Numbered from the stretch's first letter, positions 1 to 11,083 are shown. The stretch: 64,000 bases of DNA from Schizophyllum amplum (GCA_007026445.1 VDMD01000026.1:365874-429873), one strand, 5' to 3'. Program-made: numbers and translations. The notes: generated by a model not told the origin, from the letters alone.

Positions 1-3000
1 TGATCACGGTCTCCTCGCACGCAGTGGCCTCGACCTCACCGACGAACAGCAAATGCCTGCAATAGATGATGTCAGCAAGCGGATCCCAATATGAATGATG
101 ATCAGACTCACTGGGCATCGTCGAGAGCGACCGTGGGGCGGGAGCAAGAGGCGGTTGAGGAGGCGGGAGGCGGCGGCGAGTAAGCGCGGAACGGCGGCGG
201 CGTTGAGAGGGCGAGGTCGAGGCGAGATCGGCGAGGTCAAGGCGAGGTCGGCGACGTCGGAGCGAGAGTGGCAAGAAAAAACCAACGACAGGCGGACAGG
301 TCAACGACGAGGGGGAGAAAGCAGGGGTGCTGCCTCTATCACCCCACGTCCCCCGACTCTTATACACCACCAGCGTCGTTAACCTTTCCAACCTCCTTGA
401 AACGCACGTCAGCCGGCTTCCGAATAGTCCCCGCGGATCGAGAGCCGAGATTGACTTACGACACGGTGGAAGATTCGGTGGCGCGCCCGCGTTCAGGAGG
501 TTGAACTTTTGAACATTCAACGCACACCCGGGTTCCTTGAGTCGCCGATTGCAGCGCACCGTCGTCGCCGTGCGTCCGACGAGTACGGGAGACCTTGTCG
601 TGCGTCCGCGGGGGAAGGCATGTTCGATTTGCAGGCCGGACTGGTGTCAAGCGCCCTCGCGCGTACGAGTCCTTTGGCGCTGTCCAACGCTCAGAAGGGC
701 ATCGAGACACTAGATGATTACGCACCTCAACTCGTATCTGACGCGTCCGCGGCTGAGAACCCCGCGAAGACCGACACAGGATAATCGACGTGGACGTTGA
801 AGACGACCACGTAACGCGCTGCCCCATTGGGAAACCCTTGTTGTTGAACAAGGCGGCGCCTTCGAACGCGCCTCTAGCACGTCGTCTCGCATTGTCCTCG
901 TGCTCCGCTCAGACGGGGACCTTGGTGACGCGTGTTCCCGCCATGCCCAGGCAGCATTAGCATTGCCTGCGCTCTGTAAGTCGCTGCGAATGAGCTGGGA
1001 GATAAAAACGAACATGGCGAGCATGCGAGGGCAGCGCAGAGTCTTTCATTTCTCGTCGGCGATAAGGGGAACCGAGTAACTTAGCGCTAGATGATCCGAG
1101 CAAGCGGCGAGCGCGGAAATGGACGACAGCAGGATGGAAGATTCAGCGAGTTCCAGACGGGGTGGGTATGTGCGATGGCGCGTGCGTGCGGCCGTCGGCG
1201 GTCGGCGTGAGATCGTCCGCAAACTTGAGCCTCCTCAATGAGTCATTGGCGTTTCAGGACAAGCGATCCGTGGAAGAATGGGAGGGCGGCAAGGTAGGGA
1301 ATGACGAGGAAGGGATGGCGTACTGCGCAGCGTACAGCGCGCGTGGGCGTCCAGGACTTCGTAGACAGTTTACCGTGTATGGAATAAACAGCACCTGGTA
1401 CAAACATCAGTCGCCCGAGGCGAGATGCCCATGCTACGAGCGGGCGGAAAACGACGCCACAAAATAAAGTCGACGCTCTTCGCGCCATAGCACTCGCTGG
1501 AAGTTGCGGAGACGGTGGCGACACAGCGAGGGCTACTGAATCATTCCTGTAGAGTCAGAATTCGATGAGGAATATTTTTCGCGGGGATGTCAACTTACGA
1601 CCATGAAGACGCCTAGTTCTACACTCAAACATCCTCGACCTCCCAGAACGATAAGGCGGAACGCTGATCTCGCCCATCGGCGATGCATGCCCGAGTTCTG
1701 AAGCGAGGTGATGTTGAATAACCTTTCATACGACCCATCGCGGTGCTTGGCGAGACCGCGGTGGCGCTCCGGACGGTAGAGACGCGCGTTTTGGCATGCG
1801 GCGTGAATGTTCTCGAACTTCCAGTGGATCCAAAGCAGTTATGGCGTCCCAGATCGACAGAGACTTCGCGAGTGTGATGGGGAACCGAACAGTCTTTTGT
1901 CCGAGGTGGCGGACGCGCTCGATGGGTGGGATGGACGTGGATGATGGGGACAAGTTGAACTTCGGCGCGTCGGACCGACTGCGTCGATCATTATGCACGT
2001 TGTTCCCGACCACCATTATCGCCCGGGGGACGATGTCTGCATGCTCTTCGTGCAGAGCGGCCACTGAATAACAATTCCCTGCCTGTCTGTGCTGATTACC
2101 TGCTCTAACGAGCTATGCCTGCTCTCAAATCGTCGAACGGGCGCCCCGGTGGCGCGCGCCTCCTCAAGCTCACCCGAACAGCGCTCTATGTCCGAAGGCC
2201 GTCCTGATCGACTACGTACAGCAACGCTATCTAGGTTGCTGTGCCGCCGGGCCCTGATCTGCGCGCCATGAACGTCATCTGGCTGAATTAGGTAGCCCTT
2301 GTTGAACCTGTTACCTGACGAGGTGGTGCGCACAGCGCTGCGAGCGAACTGCGCTTTTGCGGGGTCGCGTATGCAGCAGCGGCGCGTACGTTGCGACATC
2401 ACATTTCTTGTCGTGTAATTTCGATCGGGCTATATTCGAGGGTCGGGCAGGAACATGGGTGAGTTGAATCGTCAAAGTTCAACGTTGAACTTTACATGAA
2501 CAGAACGGGAGAGCGCAGCGTCCACCGTGACCCATGCTTCCGACGTCAACTTACTCGGTTCGCGAGATGAAGAGATGATGGCGAAAATGCACGCGGAACT
2601 TTCGGCGCAACGGCAGAGTCAGGAGGTTGGAAACGCAAGAGTACATGTTGAACTTACTCATATCTGTGAGCAGAGACGGGTGCGCTACTGCGCTGCTGTC
2701 GCTGATGGTGGCGCGGAATGATGCGGACGTAATGCGGGGATGTCTGTCAGACTTTGCGCGCGATTGAGGGAGGTACGGAGATGGAAGATTCGGGGTGACA
2801 GGTGAGCGGGAACGGCGGTGGGTGGCGCGGAGAGTCCGTGTCGAGATTGTCAACACCACGCCATTTGGATACGTTGGCTTCGACACACTGCGCTCTCACG
2901 TACCACAGTATAAAATATTTTGTCGGACTGGAGTTGAGACTGCCTTGCTGGGGCTGTAGAACGTGACGATGTCGGCACGCTCACTTCGACGGCCTTTGAA

Positions 3001-3640
3001 CTTTCGCATCGAGACATGGGCCGATCGGCGCACCCGCCCGCGCATCACTTCCGAATAGGTACGCATCTTCCGTACGTCAAACTTCCGGGGAACCGCTCAG
3101 GAGGTTGAGAAAGCGTGTGTAAGTATGCGCCGCAGAGGGTAAGAACTTTTGCGCGCGCTACTTGCGCCGCGCCAACGATGCAAAGTTCAGCGGATCCAGA
3201 GCTGCGGCCGCGCTCTAAATTTTAATGAAGTGTCGGATGATCAAAGGGAGCCGAATAATATTTTTTGGCGATGAGGGGAGCGCGCGATGAGCGTGAGGGA
3301 GGGGGAACGCTTCCCATCAAGTTGAACTTCGCTTGCCCGGACCGGCTGCCGATTCCATTGTTCTCCTTGCTGCCGACCGTCATGAGCGCTCGCTCGCGCG
3401 AGTATGACTATCGTTGCTCGTCGGTCTCAATCGATTCAGCGCTGAGTTCTCTGGCCTCTATGACTCCCATACTGCTGCACAAGGTATGGAAATAGCGACC
3501 AATATGAACATCTCCGCTGGATGGCGCGGCGGGCGCCTAATCCGCGGCCGAACAGCTGATAGCCTCAACACGCTTGTTGACGATCGGGTCAACGAGATCT
3601 GCTACGTACGTGGGTAAGTATTTTGCTCGGCTCCCTTTAG
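1..3640. other. ORF-poor, repeat-rich stretch, no gene recognised
   Basis: Short overlapping ORFs occur on both strands, but none shows a family motif or a consistent exon chain. The words GTTGAACTT and AAGTTCAAC recur (near 498, 2478, 2645, 1953 and 3321), and so do variants of GGAATATTTT followed by CG-rich sequence (near 1570 and 3255). This suggests several diverged copies of old repeats. Part of it (about 1431-1800) aligns by eye with 22550-22925. No terminal inverted repeats or transposase were found. Confidence 0.5.
1431..1800 (+). repeat. Diverged dispersed repeat, copy 1
   Basis: Matches 22550-22925 in order: CATGCTACGAG, then ACGACGCCACA, then CGCTCTTCGCGCCAT, then a CAACTTACGA block, AACGATAAGG, the CCCATCGGCGATGC region and ACGACCCATCGC. 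The copies differ by many substitutions and small gaps, so the duplication is old. No ORF is shared, so it is probably a relic of an unidentified mobile element. Confidence 0.55.
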
Positions 3641-3652
3641 CTCCGACGCGCG

Positions 3653-3659
3653 TATATAT
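3653..3659 (+). promoter_or_regulatory. TATA box of locus A
   Basis: TATATAT lies about 110 nt before the first canonical intron of locus A and is followed by a C/T-rich leader (CTCTCTCTTTTTC), the usual arrangement of fungal RNA polymerase II promoters. It is placed by context only. Confidence 0.45.
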
Positions 3660-4229
3660 GCAGCTCCGCAGCGAACTCTCTCTTTTTCAACCATCATCCC
3701 CCGCGCCCGCCGTCCGTATCCTCCTCCTCCCGTTGCCGCCGCCAAATCCCTCGTCGTGGATCTTAGGTGAGTAGAACCCAACATGTTCTCCCTCTCTGTT
3801 GACTAACCCATTCCCAGGCTGTGCTCGACGCGTCCTCGCCACGCACTCATCATCCCCACTGTCGTGTCGACGGGGACGTCGTCGACATCGACATCGTGTC
3901 ACCAACACATGGTCGGCGCGTAGCGCCCACATTGCGCGCTCTTTGTCTTCGCGACTCAAGGGGATTTGATTTTGTTTCTCTTGGTGCGTTATCCTTCGCA
4001 GTACTGGCTGTTCATGGACTGACACGGGGCACAGGACTTAGGCAGCGCTCCGACGCCTCAGGGTGGGCGCCGACGCACGTGTCACGGCGATGGTGCGCAG
4101 CGCCGTCGCATCATACAGTTTGTGTTGTACTTCGGTAAGTTTTTTTCTTCGCGGTGTCAAATTCTCCTTGACTTCTTGGTTAGCGGTCTCGGCGACGGTA
4201 CGGGTACCCGTGACGCCAGAAATGCGCGC

Positions 4230-4715
4230 TAGGTCGAGGGACGAGGAAGACGACGGCGCGGCCGGAGGCCGCGCGTGGGGGCAGCGCGCAGCGCCGCCAT
4301 TCTCTCCGGTGAGTTTCCCTTTGTTCGCGGCATGCTTTTGACTGATTCTTTTGACCGGGATCCGGGTGGAGGCCCCCCCGCGAAGGGGGGAGGTCGCGCC
4401 GTGGCCGACTAGGGCGAGGGGTAAGGGAGACGACGGCGCGGAGGGCCGCGCATGAGGGCGGTGCGTAGCGCCGCCATCGTCTACGGTGAGTGCCCCATTG
4501 TTCGTGGCATACATTCTTACTGACTTTCCGACTAGGATTGGGGTGGAGGGGGACGATGGCGCGGCCGAAGGCTGCGCATAGGGGCGGCGCGCAGCGCCGC
4601 CACTCGTTTTGGTGACCTTCCCTTCGTTCGCGGCGAGGCCTTCTCATCGAAGGCGCGGCCGGAGACCGCGCACGGGGGCGGCGCGCAGCGTCACCACTGC
4701 TCTTTCGTCTGTTTC
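4230..4715 (+). repeat. Tandem GC-rich hairpin repeats in locus A
   Basis: Four imperfect units start near 4245, 4425, 4545 and 4650. Each reads GGCGCGGCC-GGAGGCCGCGC (a near-perfect palindrome), then a short G-rich spacer, then GCGCGCAGCGCCGCC (a second palindrome). Three units end in GGTGA followed by a TTGTTCG(C/T)GGC-like tail. A more degenerate unit may sit near 4070-4110. The unit ends coincide with intron donors, so the repeats lie across exon-intron borders. Confidence 0.6.
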
Positions 4716-5031
4716 CGCAGTTTGGGATCGCTGGCTACTTTGCTGAATATCTGTGCAGTCATCGTCGGCAATTCCTAATCGCGCCCGTCGGCGTTGTGAC
4801 CATTATGAGAACATTGTTCGACCTCGCATCGGTAGGTCGTCGCATTCTCTTCCTACTTCACGCCGCTAACCCTCATGTAGACGCCCTCGTCGTCATGTGG
4901 ACTCCCACGACCTCTTCAACACCAATGCGCCGAGTCTTTCCGGGCAATGAAGATACAGAGTGCCTCCGGCGAGCAAGGTACGCTACTTATCATGCTGTAT
5001 GTGTCATATTGCTGACTGCCCACCCTCCTAG

Positions 5032-5798
5032 GCGATGAGTATATGTATCGACGTCCCGCGAGCGGCGTCATCGACAACGGATGACATCTGGCCACACTGG
5101 ACGCGCTAGACGTCGTTCAAGATGCACTCAACATTGTGTACCCACCCTTCCAAGACGGACTTACGCCCTCGAGACCTGCTCGTTTTCGCCAACCGCCCCT
5201 TGAGTCGCTTCTACCACCCTCTCAAGGCGAGCCCTACGGTCGCGAGCTCCGTAATCACTGTAGGTGATGAGTATATGTATCGCCGCCCGGCGAGCGAGGT
5301 GAGTAGCCCTTCGCATCCTTATAACATTGCTAACTATCTCAGTAGGTTACCCCAACATCCACGACGATGCATGCATACCCACGCCCTAGGCGATGAGTAT
5401 ATGTATCGCCGTGCCGCGAGCGACACCCTCGACGTTCTCAACCTCGTTGGGATGCGTCCGTCGCCGTCGTAGCAGCATTCTCAGCGTCGCCCAGACGTTC
5501 ACCGCGGCGCCGACGACGCCCTCTACGTCGTCACGACGTACCTGCCTTGTCCTCAAGGCTTGGGGCGACGGCGTAGGCGATGAGCATATGTACCGCCGTC
5601 CAGGGAGCAAGGTGCGTGCTATGTCTACCCACATACTATGCCACTAACCTCTCGCGCCTAGGCGATGAGTATATGGATCGCCGTCCGCCGAGCGACGTGA
5701 TCGAACGCGCCCGACGGCCTGGTGACACTTACAAGACGCACCCTCATGCTCGCCTGCGCGCCTAGGCAATGAGTATATGGATCGCCGTCGGGCGAGCA
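5032..5798 (+). repeat. Array of six 33-bp cores in locus A
   Basis: Cores of exactly 33 bp lie at 5032-5064, 5264-5296, 5390-5422, 5577-5609, 5662-5694 and 5766-5798. The consensus begins GCGATGAGTATATGTATCGC and ends CGTCC-GCGAGCG. Every copy is immediately preceded by TAG, which in most cases ends a canonical intron, so the core forms the start of an exon. Spacing varies (85-232 bp), so this is not a simple tandem repeat. Weaker copies occur near 4945-4977 and 5955-5990. One frame reads DEYMYRRPAS. Confidence 0.75.
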
Positions 5799-6330
5799 GG
5801 CCAACGGTGAGCACTTAGTATTTGGTTTAGCTTGTGCTGACTGTGCCTTTAGGCCTCCTCATCTGGAACTGAGGCCCTCGATCTCGGACCGGGAGACCCC
5901 CCGCTCCTTTATTTCGGACGCGCCACGCCTTCCGGCCGCGCCCGGCGCTGAGCGGCGAAGCAACGTATCGCCGTCCGACGAGCAGGCCTTACGTCGCGCG
6001 CGTCTATCTTGTGAGTACAACACTCCCCTCATCAGTATTCCGCTGACGTTCTCTTAGTAGATGGTGACCTTCCGATATCGTACATGGCGACTGTCCAGCA
6101 GCTGCGTCGACGCTGCTCGGGCGTGCTCACGATGCTAGGGGCGTACTCGGAACTTTGAGCGCGGCCGGCGCAGGACATGGGAGGGAGACTTGTTGTGCAC
6201 GGTGAGGGCGAGTCTGGGTGTTATTCGGGCCTTCTATATCAGTATTTTCGTTGTAGCCTTGTAGGTCGACACTGTAGATTAGAAAATACAGCGATTTGGA
6301 GGAAGTACAATGACTTGGAGATATAAATGA

Positions 6331-6733
6331 CTGGAAAGAACAATGACGTTGCACTCGTTGCGTACGTGACTTGGGGAGCTTGGGTCGGCGTTGAGAGGGC
6401 ACGGGGACTCGGGCATGAAAGGCACGAAAGCGATTGTATTCGGCTACCTACGACTACCTACGTGAGCTTACTGCGCCACCGGGTTCCGCTACCCCCACGA
6501 GTCCCAGCGAAAGCCCTCTCTCCTTCACAGCACGACTGCGAGCGGTGACCGTAGTGCGCGCGCGCTTTCGCGGCGTCGAGAGCTGCAGTACAAGGGTCAG
6601 TGCAAGCTGTGCAACCACACTTACTCGGCTGCCCTTCAAGCAAGCTCGCGCTATCCCTTGAGACGCCCGCCCCCGCACACCCTCGCAGTCCCGGACTCGT
6701 CGCGACCGAGTACGCGGTTCCTGGCGCGAGGAG
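6331..6733. other. Intergenic, nothing recognised
   Basis: This lies between the presumed 3' end of locus A and the next TATA box. It contains CTACCTACGACTACCTACG (near 6443) and no supported ORF. Confidence 0.4.
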
Positions 6734-6740
6734 TATATAA
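6734..6740 (+). promoter_or_regulatory. TATA box of short locus C
   Basis: TATATAA is followed by a pyrimidine-rich stretch (CCCATCCCCTCTCGCCC) typical of fungal transcription starts. The only sequence downstream before the converging TMEM184-like gene is a 24-bp tandem repeat and a hairpin, so any transcript would be short and probably non-coding. Confidence 0.4.
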
Positions 6741-6812
6741 GCCCATCCCCTCTCGCCCTTCCCTCCACCATCCCTGCCCCCTCTCGCCTTGCCGCTGGTC
6801 GTCCGCGTCGCC

Positions 6813-6884
6813 GCCAGTCGTGCAGTCGCACTCGCCGCCAGTCGTGCAGTCGCACTCGCCGCCAGTCGTGCAGTCGCACTCGCC
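6813..6884 (+). repeat. 24-bp tandem repeat, three perfect copies
   Basis: The unit at 6813-6836 repeats exactly at 6837-6860 and 6861-6884. It contains AGTCGTGCAGTCGCACTCG. The perfect copies suggest recent expansion. It is transcribed if the TATA box at 6734 is active. Confidence 0.9.
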
Positions 6885-7014
6885 CCCTCGTCGTGCTGCC
6901 TGCCGCCACGCCGCACGCTGCAGTTATGCTGGGGGAGGCCATGCCGGTCGGAGTTCCGATGGAGGGGTCAGTACCTATACTCGCCTCGTACCTACTCGTA
7001 GTCGTCGTGGCACG

Positions 7015-7057
7015 CCCCCGGACATGGGCCCCTGTAGGGGGAACCCATGTCCGGGGG
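7015..7057. terminator. Strong hairpin just past the TMEM184-like stop codon
   Basis: The arms CCCCCGGACATGGG (7015-7028) and CCCATGTCCGGGGG (7044-7057) are perfect 14-bp complements. An inner CCCC/GGGG pairing leaves a very short loop. It sits about 50 nt downstream of the minus-strand stop at 7108 and ends short locus C on the plus strand. A role in 3'-end formation for converging transcripts is inference; it could also be a repeat scar. Confidence 0.5.
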
Positions 7058-7107
7058 CCCACAAAAGGAGGGATGGGCGCTAGACACCTATCAGAATTCA
7101 TGCCGCT

Positions 7108-8736
7108 TCACCGCGCTACAACATCACGTGAGGTGTGAGCCAAACGAACAGCCAAGTCACGCACGGGTAGTCGTGGTCGCCGGTCGAACAGCTGCTCATC
7201 GGCCTCGTCGTCGGACTGTTGTCGCAGGTCCGGCGCTGCGTGCACGACGTCAGCGGCCTCGGACGCAAGCAACGGTGCGTGCGATTCTTCGTCGTCCATC
7301 GCACGATGCAGTCCCCTAGTGATGGTGTTCTCCTCGCGTGTAGAGGCTGCGCGCGGCAGCCAGTACTTGCGCTTGCCACCCTTGCTATAGCGCAGCCCTG
7401 CACGTATGCGTCTTTCACGGCCCAGCCCCTGATGTATGAAGCCCTCGGACGGCTCAAACTCGCGGTAGTCCATCCCCTCCCCACGCATGGTAGTCTTGAA
7501 GTCCTCGACAACGTCCTTGAGTCCGAACGCATCGCGGAACGCGTGGTAGAACGTCATGCGCGCGACGAAAGACTTGGTCTCGTCGACGAAGTCCGTAAAC
7601 GAGAACGCGTACCAGTGGGCGATCGCAAAGAATGGCATCTCGATGCAGATAATCGTGTCCGAGAGGCCGAGGGATATGCGCTCCGCGTCCGTGTACGGCC
7701 CGAGACGCGTGATGGCGTCAGCGGCGACGAGGATGGAGATGAGGAGCGACTGCCAAAACGAGAAGAAGAGGATGCCCTTGACGCAGAGGAACTTGGGCAC
7801 CGGGCGGAACGGCTTGAGGTCGTCGTTGACGCAGAGCCAGAATATAGCGAGGCAGTAGAGGGCGAGGCAGATGCTGACGTTGTAGACGACGCTGACGTAG
7901 AGGTAGCCGGAGTTGGCGCGCAGGTCGCCGTCGTTGTACTTGTTGCAGGCTTTCAGAATCAGTGTGGCGGTGGCGAGGATGGGCTTGACGTAGACGTATT
8001 CTGGGAACGGGTGAGCGGGTGGAGAGAGGTCAGTGGCTAGACGCACGCATGATGCCTCGCTTGAGGAAGAGGAAGGTGTAGGGGTCGCTGACGTCGATCT
8101 CTCTTGTAAAGATGTTTGCGGGGAAGGGGGGCGCCTTGGGTGGTCGTCCGTGATTCATGATCAACAGAGAACGCTCTCCGCCGAGGTATACGAGCAGCAG
8201 CACGAAGAAGCAGTAGATGACAAAGGCCTGCAAAAGGTTAGAGCATGCACCGTAATCATGGCAAGGGGCGCACCTCGTATACATCTCGTATAGCGTCGAT
8301 GAAGAAGGCGGCTTCGAGGGAGAACAATGGATGCAATTGCGTAGATGGGTATCATGACCATAATTCGGACCACCATGCTGGAGACAGTCAGTACAAACGC
8401 ATGTCTAGGTGGTACAGGCTCTACTCACCGCTGCAGCGCCGGTTTCCTATAGTTCTTCAGATGCAAATATATCGAAAAGACCGAGACGACGACCGCGATG
8501 ACCGTAGAGACGCCAGACAAGATGAGAACACCAGCCGGAAGGTGGGAGCCAGAGCCTTCTCGGTCCCCGAGCTTCAACCCCATGTCTTGAGAAGGAAGAG
8601 TACCGCTGACCACAGGGACACGACCGTTAAGAACAAGGAACAATGGCCGCAGCCGGTGACGCGCTTTGTTTGACCAAATACGGTAATTGGGAAACTCTGA
8701 CACGTGACTTTGCCGACTTTCATTCCGAACGGTCAT
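7108..8736 (-). CDS. TMEM184 / organic solute transporter subunit alpha-like membrane protein (possible frameshift)
   Basis: This is a DUF300/Ost-alpha family polytopic membrane protein. Fungal members are poorly characterised and the family is linked to transport or vacuolar function. Exons (minus): 8429-8736, 8274-8377, 8047-8227 and 7108-8000, with GT-AG introns of 46-51 nt. Family blocks seen are VPAGVLILSG-like helix 1, MVVRIMVMIPIYAIAS, AFVIYCFFVLLLVYLGGERS, DPYTFLFLKRGIMQYVYVKP (after splicing) and SGYLYVSVVYNVSICLALY. The acidic C-terminal tail has DDEESHAPLL. The start is uncertain: Met at 8736, or at 8583 just before the first membrane segment. In exon 2 the frame changes near 8325, between PIYAIAS and FSLEAAFFIDAIRDVYE, where one base stands in place of the expected six or three. 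As given, the protein would be broken there. Confidence 0.85.
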
Positions 8737-9184
8737 CTGCCAGTGCCAATGCAGCAGCGCATAATGCTCTGCGTAGAATCTTCGTGCAAGCCGTCCTCTG
8801 TGACTATTGTATCTACCTCAAGCGCTTTCCCCCAAATTTGTTGCCGTCGACGTCGTGTGTACCCCGCCCGTCGGGGCAGAGTGACGCTTATGCTCTCGCC
8901 TCCGTTCGATATTGAAAGGGCCCGGGGACAGTCCACGTAGTGAGCCTTGCTGAGATCGATGATTTCTACTAACTGCTTGCCCCGCACACGTGGTCTCTGA
9001 TAATCCCCTAGCTGTATGGGCGAGCTACTTTAATCGGGTATGCCACCTTTCAAATTTCAAGCTTCAGGGTCGATCTTTCATGGAAGTTCAGACGCAAGTC
9101 ATGAATATAAGCTGATCTTTCGTACAGGATGCTGCATAATGCCCTAGAATCTGATTCTGCAGCCTCGGGTTCAGCTCGTTCTCG
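8737..9184. other. Upstream region of the TMEM184-like gene
   Basis: No ORF with recognisable features. It probably contains the minus-strand promoter; no clear TATA or CCAAT box could be assigned. Confidence 0.4.
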
Positions 9185-9930
9185 AGTTACTAGCTGCTGG
9201 TTCTAGAAGGCGACAACAAAACCGGCACTCCGCCCGCTCCTTGCTTAGCGCTCAGTACAAAGGGAAATGTAAGGTATCAGACTGCCTGCGGTATGAGCGC
9301 TTAACGGGCGATACACTCACCGGTGCGCTGAGGCCAGGTCTTTTCACTGCTGCTGTCATTGTCCGACGATGGCGCTTCCCGTACTCGGATACACCACGGC
9401 TTTACCAGTCAATCTGGATTGGCATGGCGATTGCATTTGTCCGTACGTGATCACACATCTTTTGAGTATCCTCATTGTGGATCGCAGGCTCTTACTATCG
9501 CGCTGTTCAACCCTTCGGCCTGGCCCACTTCTATGCAAGTAATTGTTGCCTAAGCTAAGCATCACTTATCGCAGAGCACTTCACAACAACACTTGTCACA
9601 TCCATCCACGCGGTGACCGCCTGCGACCATCACGTTGTTCGCAATCTCTGTAGTCCTCCTCGCTCTCGTATTGACCCAGCTATGCTGCAGCAGAGCCCGG
9701 TGAGGCAGCAGTAGGACAAGACCCGTCCCACAAGTAAATATAACTCTGAGTTGGCCTCCGCGGAGGTCGTCGTCGATCCCGGCGCGACCATGCAAAGCAT
9801 TTTATATGTGAGTAGAGGTTGTTTTGTCGCCACACATACTGCACTGTATGAGTTCAATTCGTTGTGCGCTGACTTATACGCAGACACGCTCGTGCGCGGC
9901 GAAATCAACGCCCTCCTGGAGATGTTGACA
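9185..9930 (+). pseudogene. Decayed PTR2 peptide-transporter copy
   Basis: A diverged duplicate of the middle of the PTR2-type gene at 12379-15453. In order it shows the LPEGGN exon relic (9188-9230), ATGGCGCTTCC to CAGTCAATCTGGATTGGCATGG (9369-9428), the GTGACCGCCT block (9608-9700) with CAGCAGAGCCCGGTG, and GTCGATCCCGGCGCGACCATG up to the donor GTGAGTAG (9770-9813). Compared with the intact gene, the 9608-9700 exon has lost internal sequence and runs into TAG after the QQSPVR block. Other exons are missing or out of frame. No protein is expected. Confidence 0.85.
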
Positions 9931-11083
9931 TGAAACAGGTTGGTCTCAAAGCTTACGCAGTCTACTCATTCCCATTCACAGTTGACTCGCGTATTGACCG
10001 ACAAACAGTAGCCCTCGAGGACGAGGACCCGGAGGACCGGCGCGGGCTGCAGAGGGGAGACCGCTTTGGCTTCGTCCGTGGACGATGGACACCGTTTGCG
10101 ATGGCCTCGTAGACCATGGCAGTTCCGGCCGCGGGCCCTAGTTATCCTCGCCATGGCCTCTCCACCCCAAGTCACTTCCCTTCTGCCTCCCTTCCCTCCT
10201 GCATTCCTTCATTGCACCGCCTCCCGCACCCATTCTTCTTGCGTGCCGCTGGATTCGCCTCGCTTTCGCATCTCCCGTCTGTTCCCTGACGCGTCGACGA
10301 AGCCGCGGCGGTCCTTCTGTAGCCCGCCTCCACTTGATTCGATTCGTACGCCGAGGACAACCCCTGCTTGTCAAGCGCAATCTTAAGGCGCGTCCAGTGA
10401 ATGAGGAAGCAGTGTCATGGGATTGAACATCGGACTTGGTACGTTACTGCATCACGCGTTCAGGAAACCGGTTCTCAGCGCTCACAAGGGCACGGTATCC
10501 TCGGTCTTTGTTTTTTTTTTAAACTTTATTCAGGTGCACATTGTATCTCTCAGCCATCGCTCCTCTGAGAGACCACGAAGCGTCACTGCTTCGCACTTCC
10601 TCAATCTGGTGCGCGTCCTGAGCGAGCGATTCGAGTATCGCCACAGGCGCAGCCGAGATGAGTCACGACCCTACGCCAGTCAGCATGGGGAGGCCCGGGA
10701 GGGAAGGCAGCGGCGGGACACCGCACGGCGCACAGTGCGGCGGGACGTCGCGAGATAAGTAGACACGGAGTAGACTGGTCCCCCTCGGCGTAGGCGAGCC
10801 TGTCCAGGGTGCGTTTGTATCGATACTGGGAGCTGCTGCTGCGAGCGAAGCGCGAGATAAGGAATCCTTTAAAGGAAGCAGAACGGGGCTCTCGGCGTCA
10901 TCGCCCTTATCCTGCCCCCACCGCCGTTTTCAGTGCCAGTGACCCTCTCCAGAAGCGTACGTTGCGATGGGCGCGTTCTCCGATGCAGATAGACCTGACT
11001 GACGCGCCACTTTGCAGAGCGTCAATCGCATCGATCCATCATCATCCCGCATAGCAAACCCTCCTCCATACACATCAGCAACA
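9931..11083. other. Intergenic, no supported gene
   Basis: Short ORFs only. 9990-10112 encodes an acidic/Arg-rich frame (EDEDPEDRRGLQRGDRFG) that could be a stray exon but has no partners. A T-run (10508-10517) precedes AAACTTTATT. The 3' part is the promoter and 5' leader of the cupin gene. Confidence 0.4.

Larger units (their letters stand above)
3660..6330 (+). other. Locus A: TATA-headed, intron-rich, apparently non-coding transcription unit
   Basis: At least nine stretches look like genuine fungal introns with donor, branch point and acceptor: 3767-3817 (CTAAC at 3803), 3984-4034, 4135-4183, 4486-4535, 4832-4880 (CTAAC), 4978-5031 (CTGAC), 5299-5342, 5612-5661 (CTAAC) and 5807-5852 (CTGAC), with another near 6011-6057. 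Nearly all are 44-54 nt. Joining the exons gives only short reading frames; the best starts at 3821 and closes soon after the third intron. Exons consist of GC-rich hairpin repeats and 33-bp cores. A spliced long non-coding RNA, or a decayed or very fast-evolving gene, are both possible. The 3' end is a guess. Confidence 0.45.

Noticed and set aside
4940..5990. Possible CRISPR-like array of regularly repeated cores
   Set aside because: Spacing is irregular (85-232 bp), the cores begin at splice acceptors, and the organism is a fungus.
7219..8040. 273-residue plus-strand ORF
   Set aside because: Antisense shadow of the last exon of the TMEM184-like gene; Val/Glu/Arg-rich composition reflects reverse-complement codon bias.
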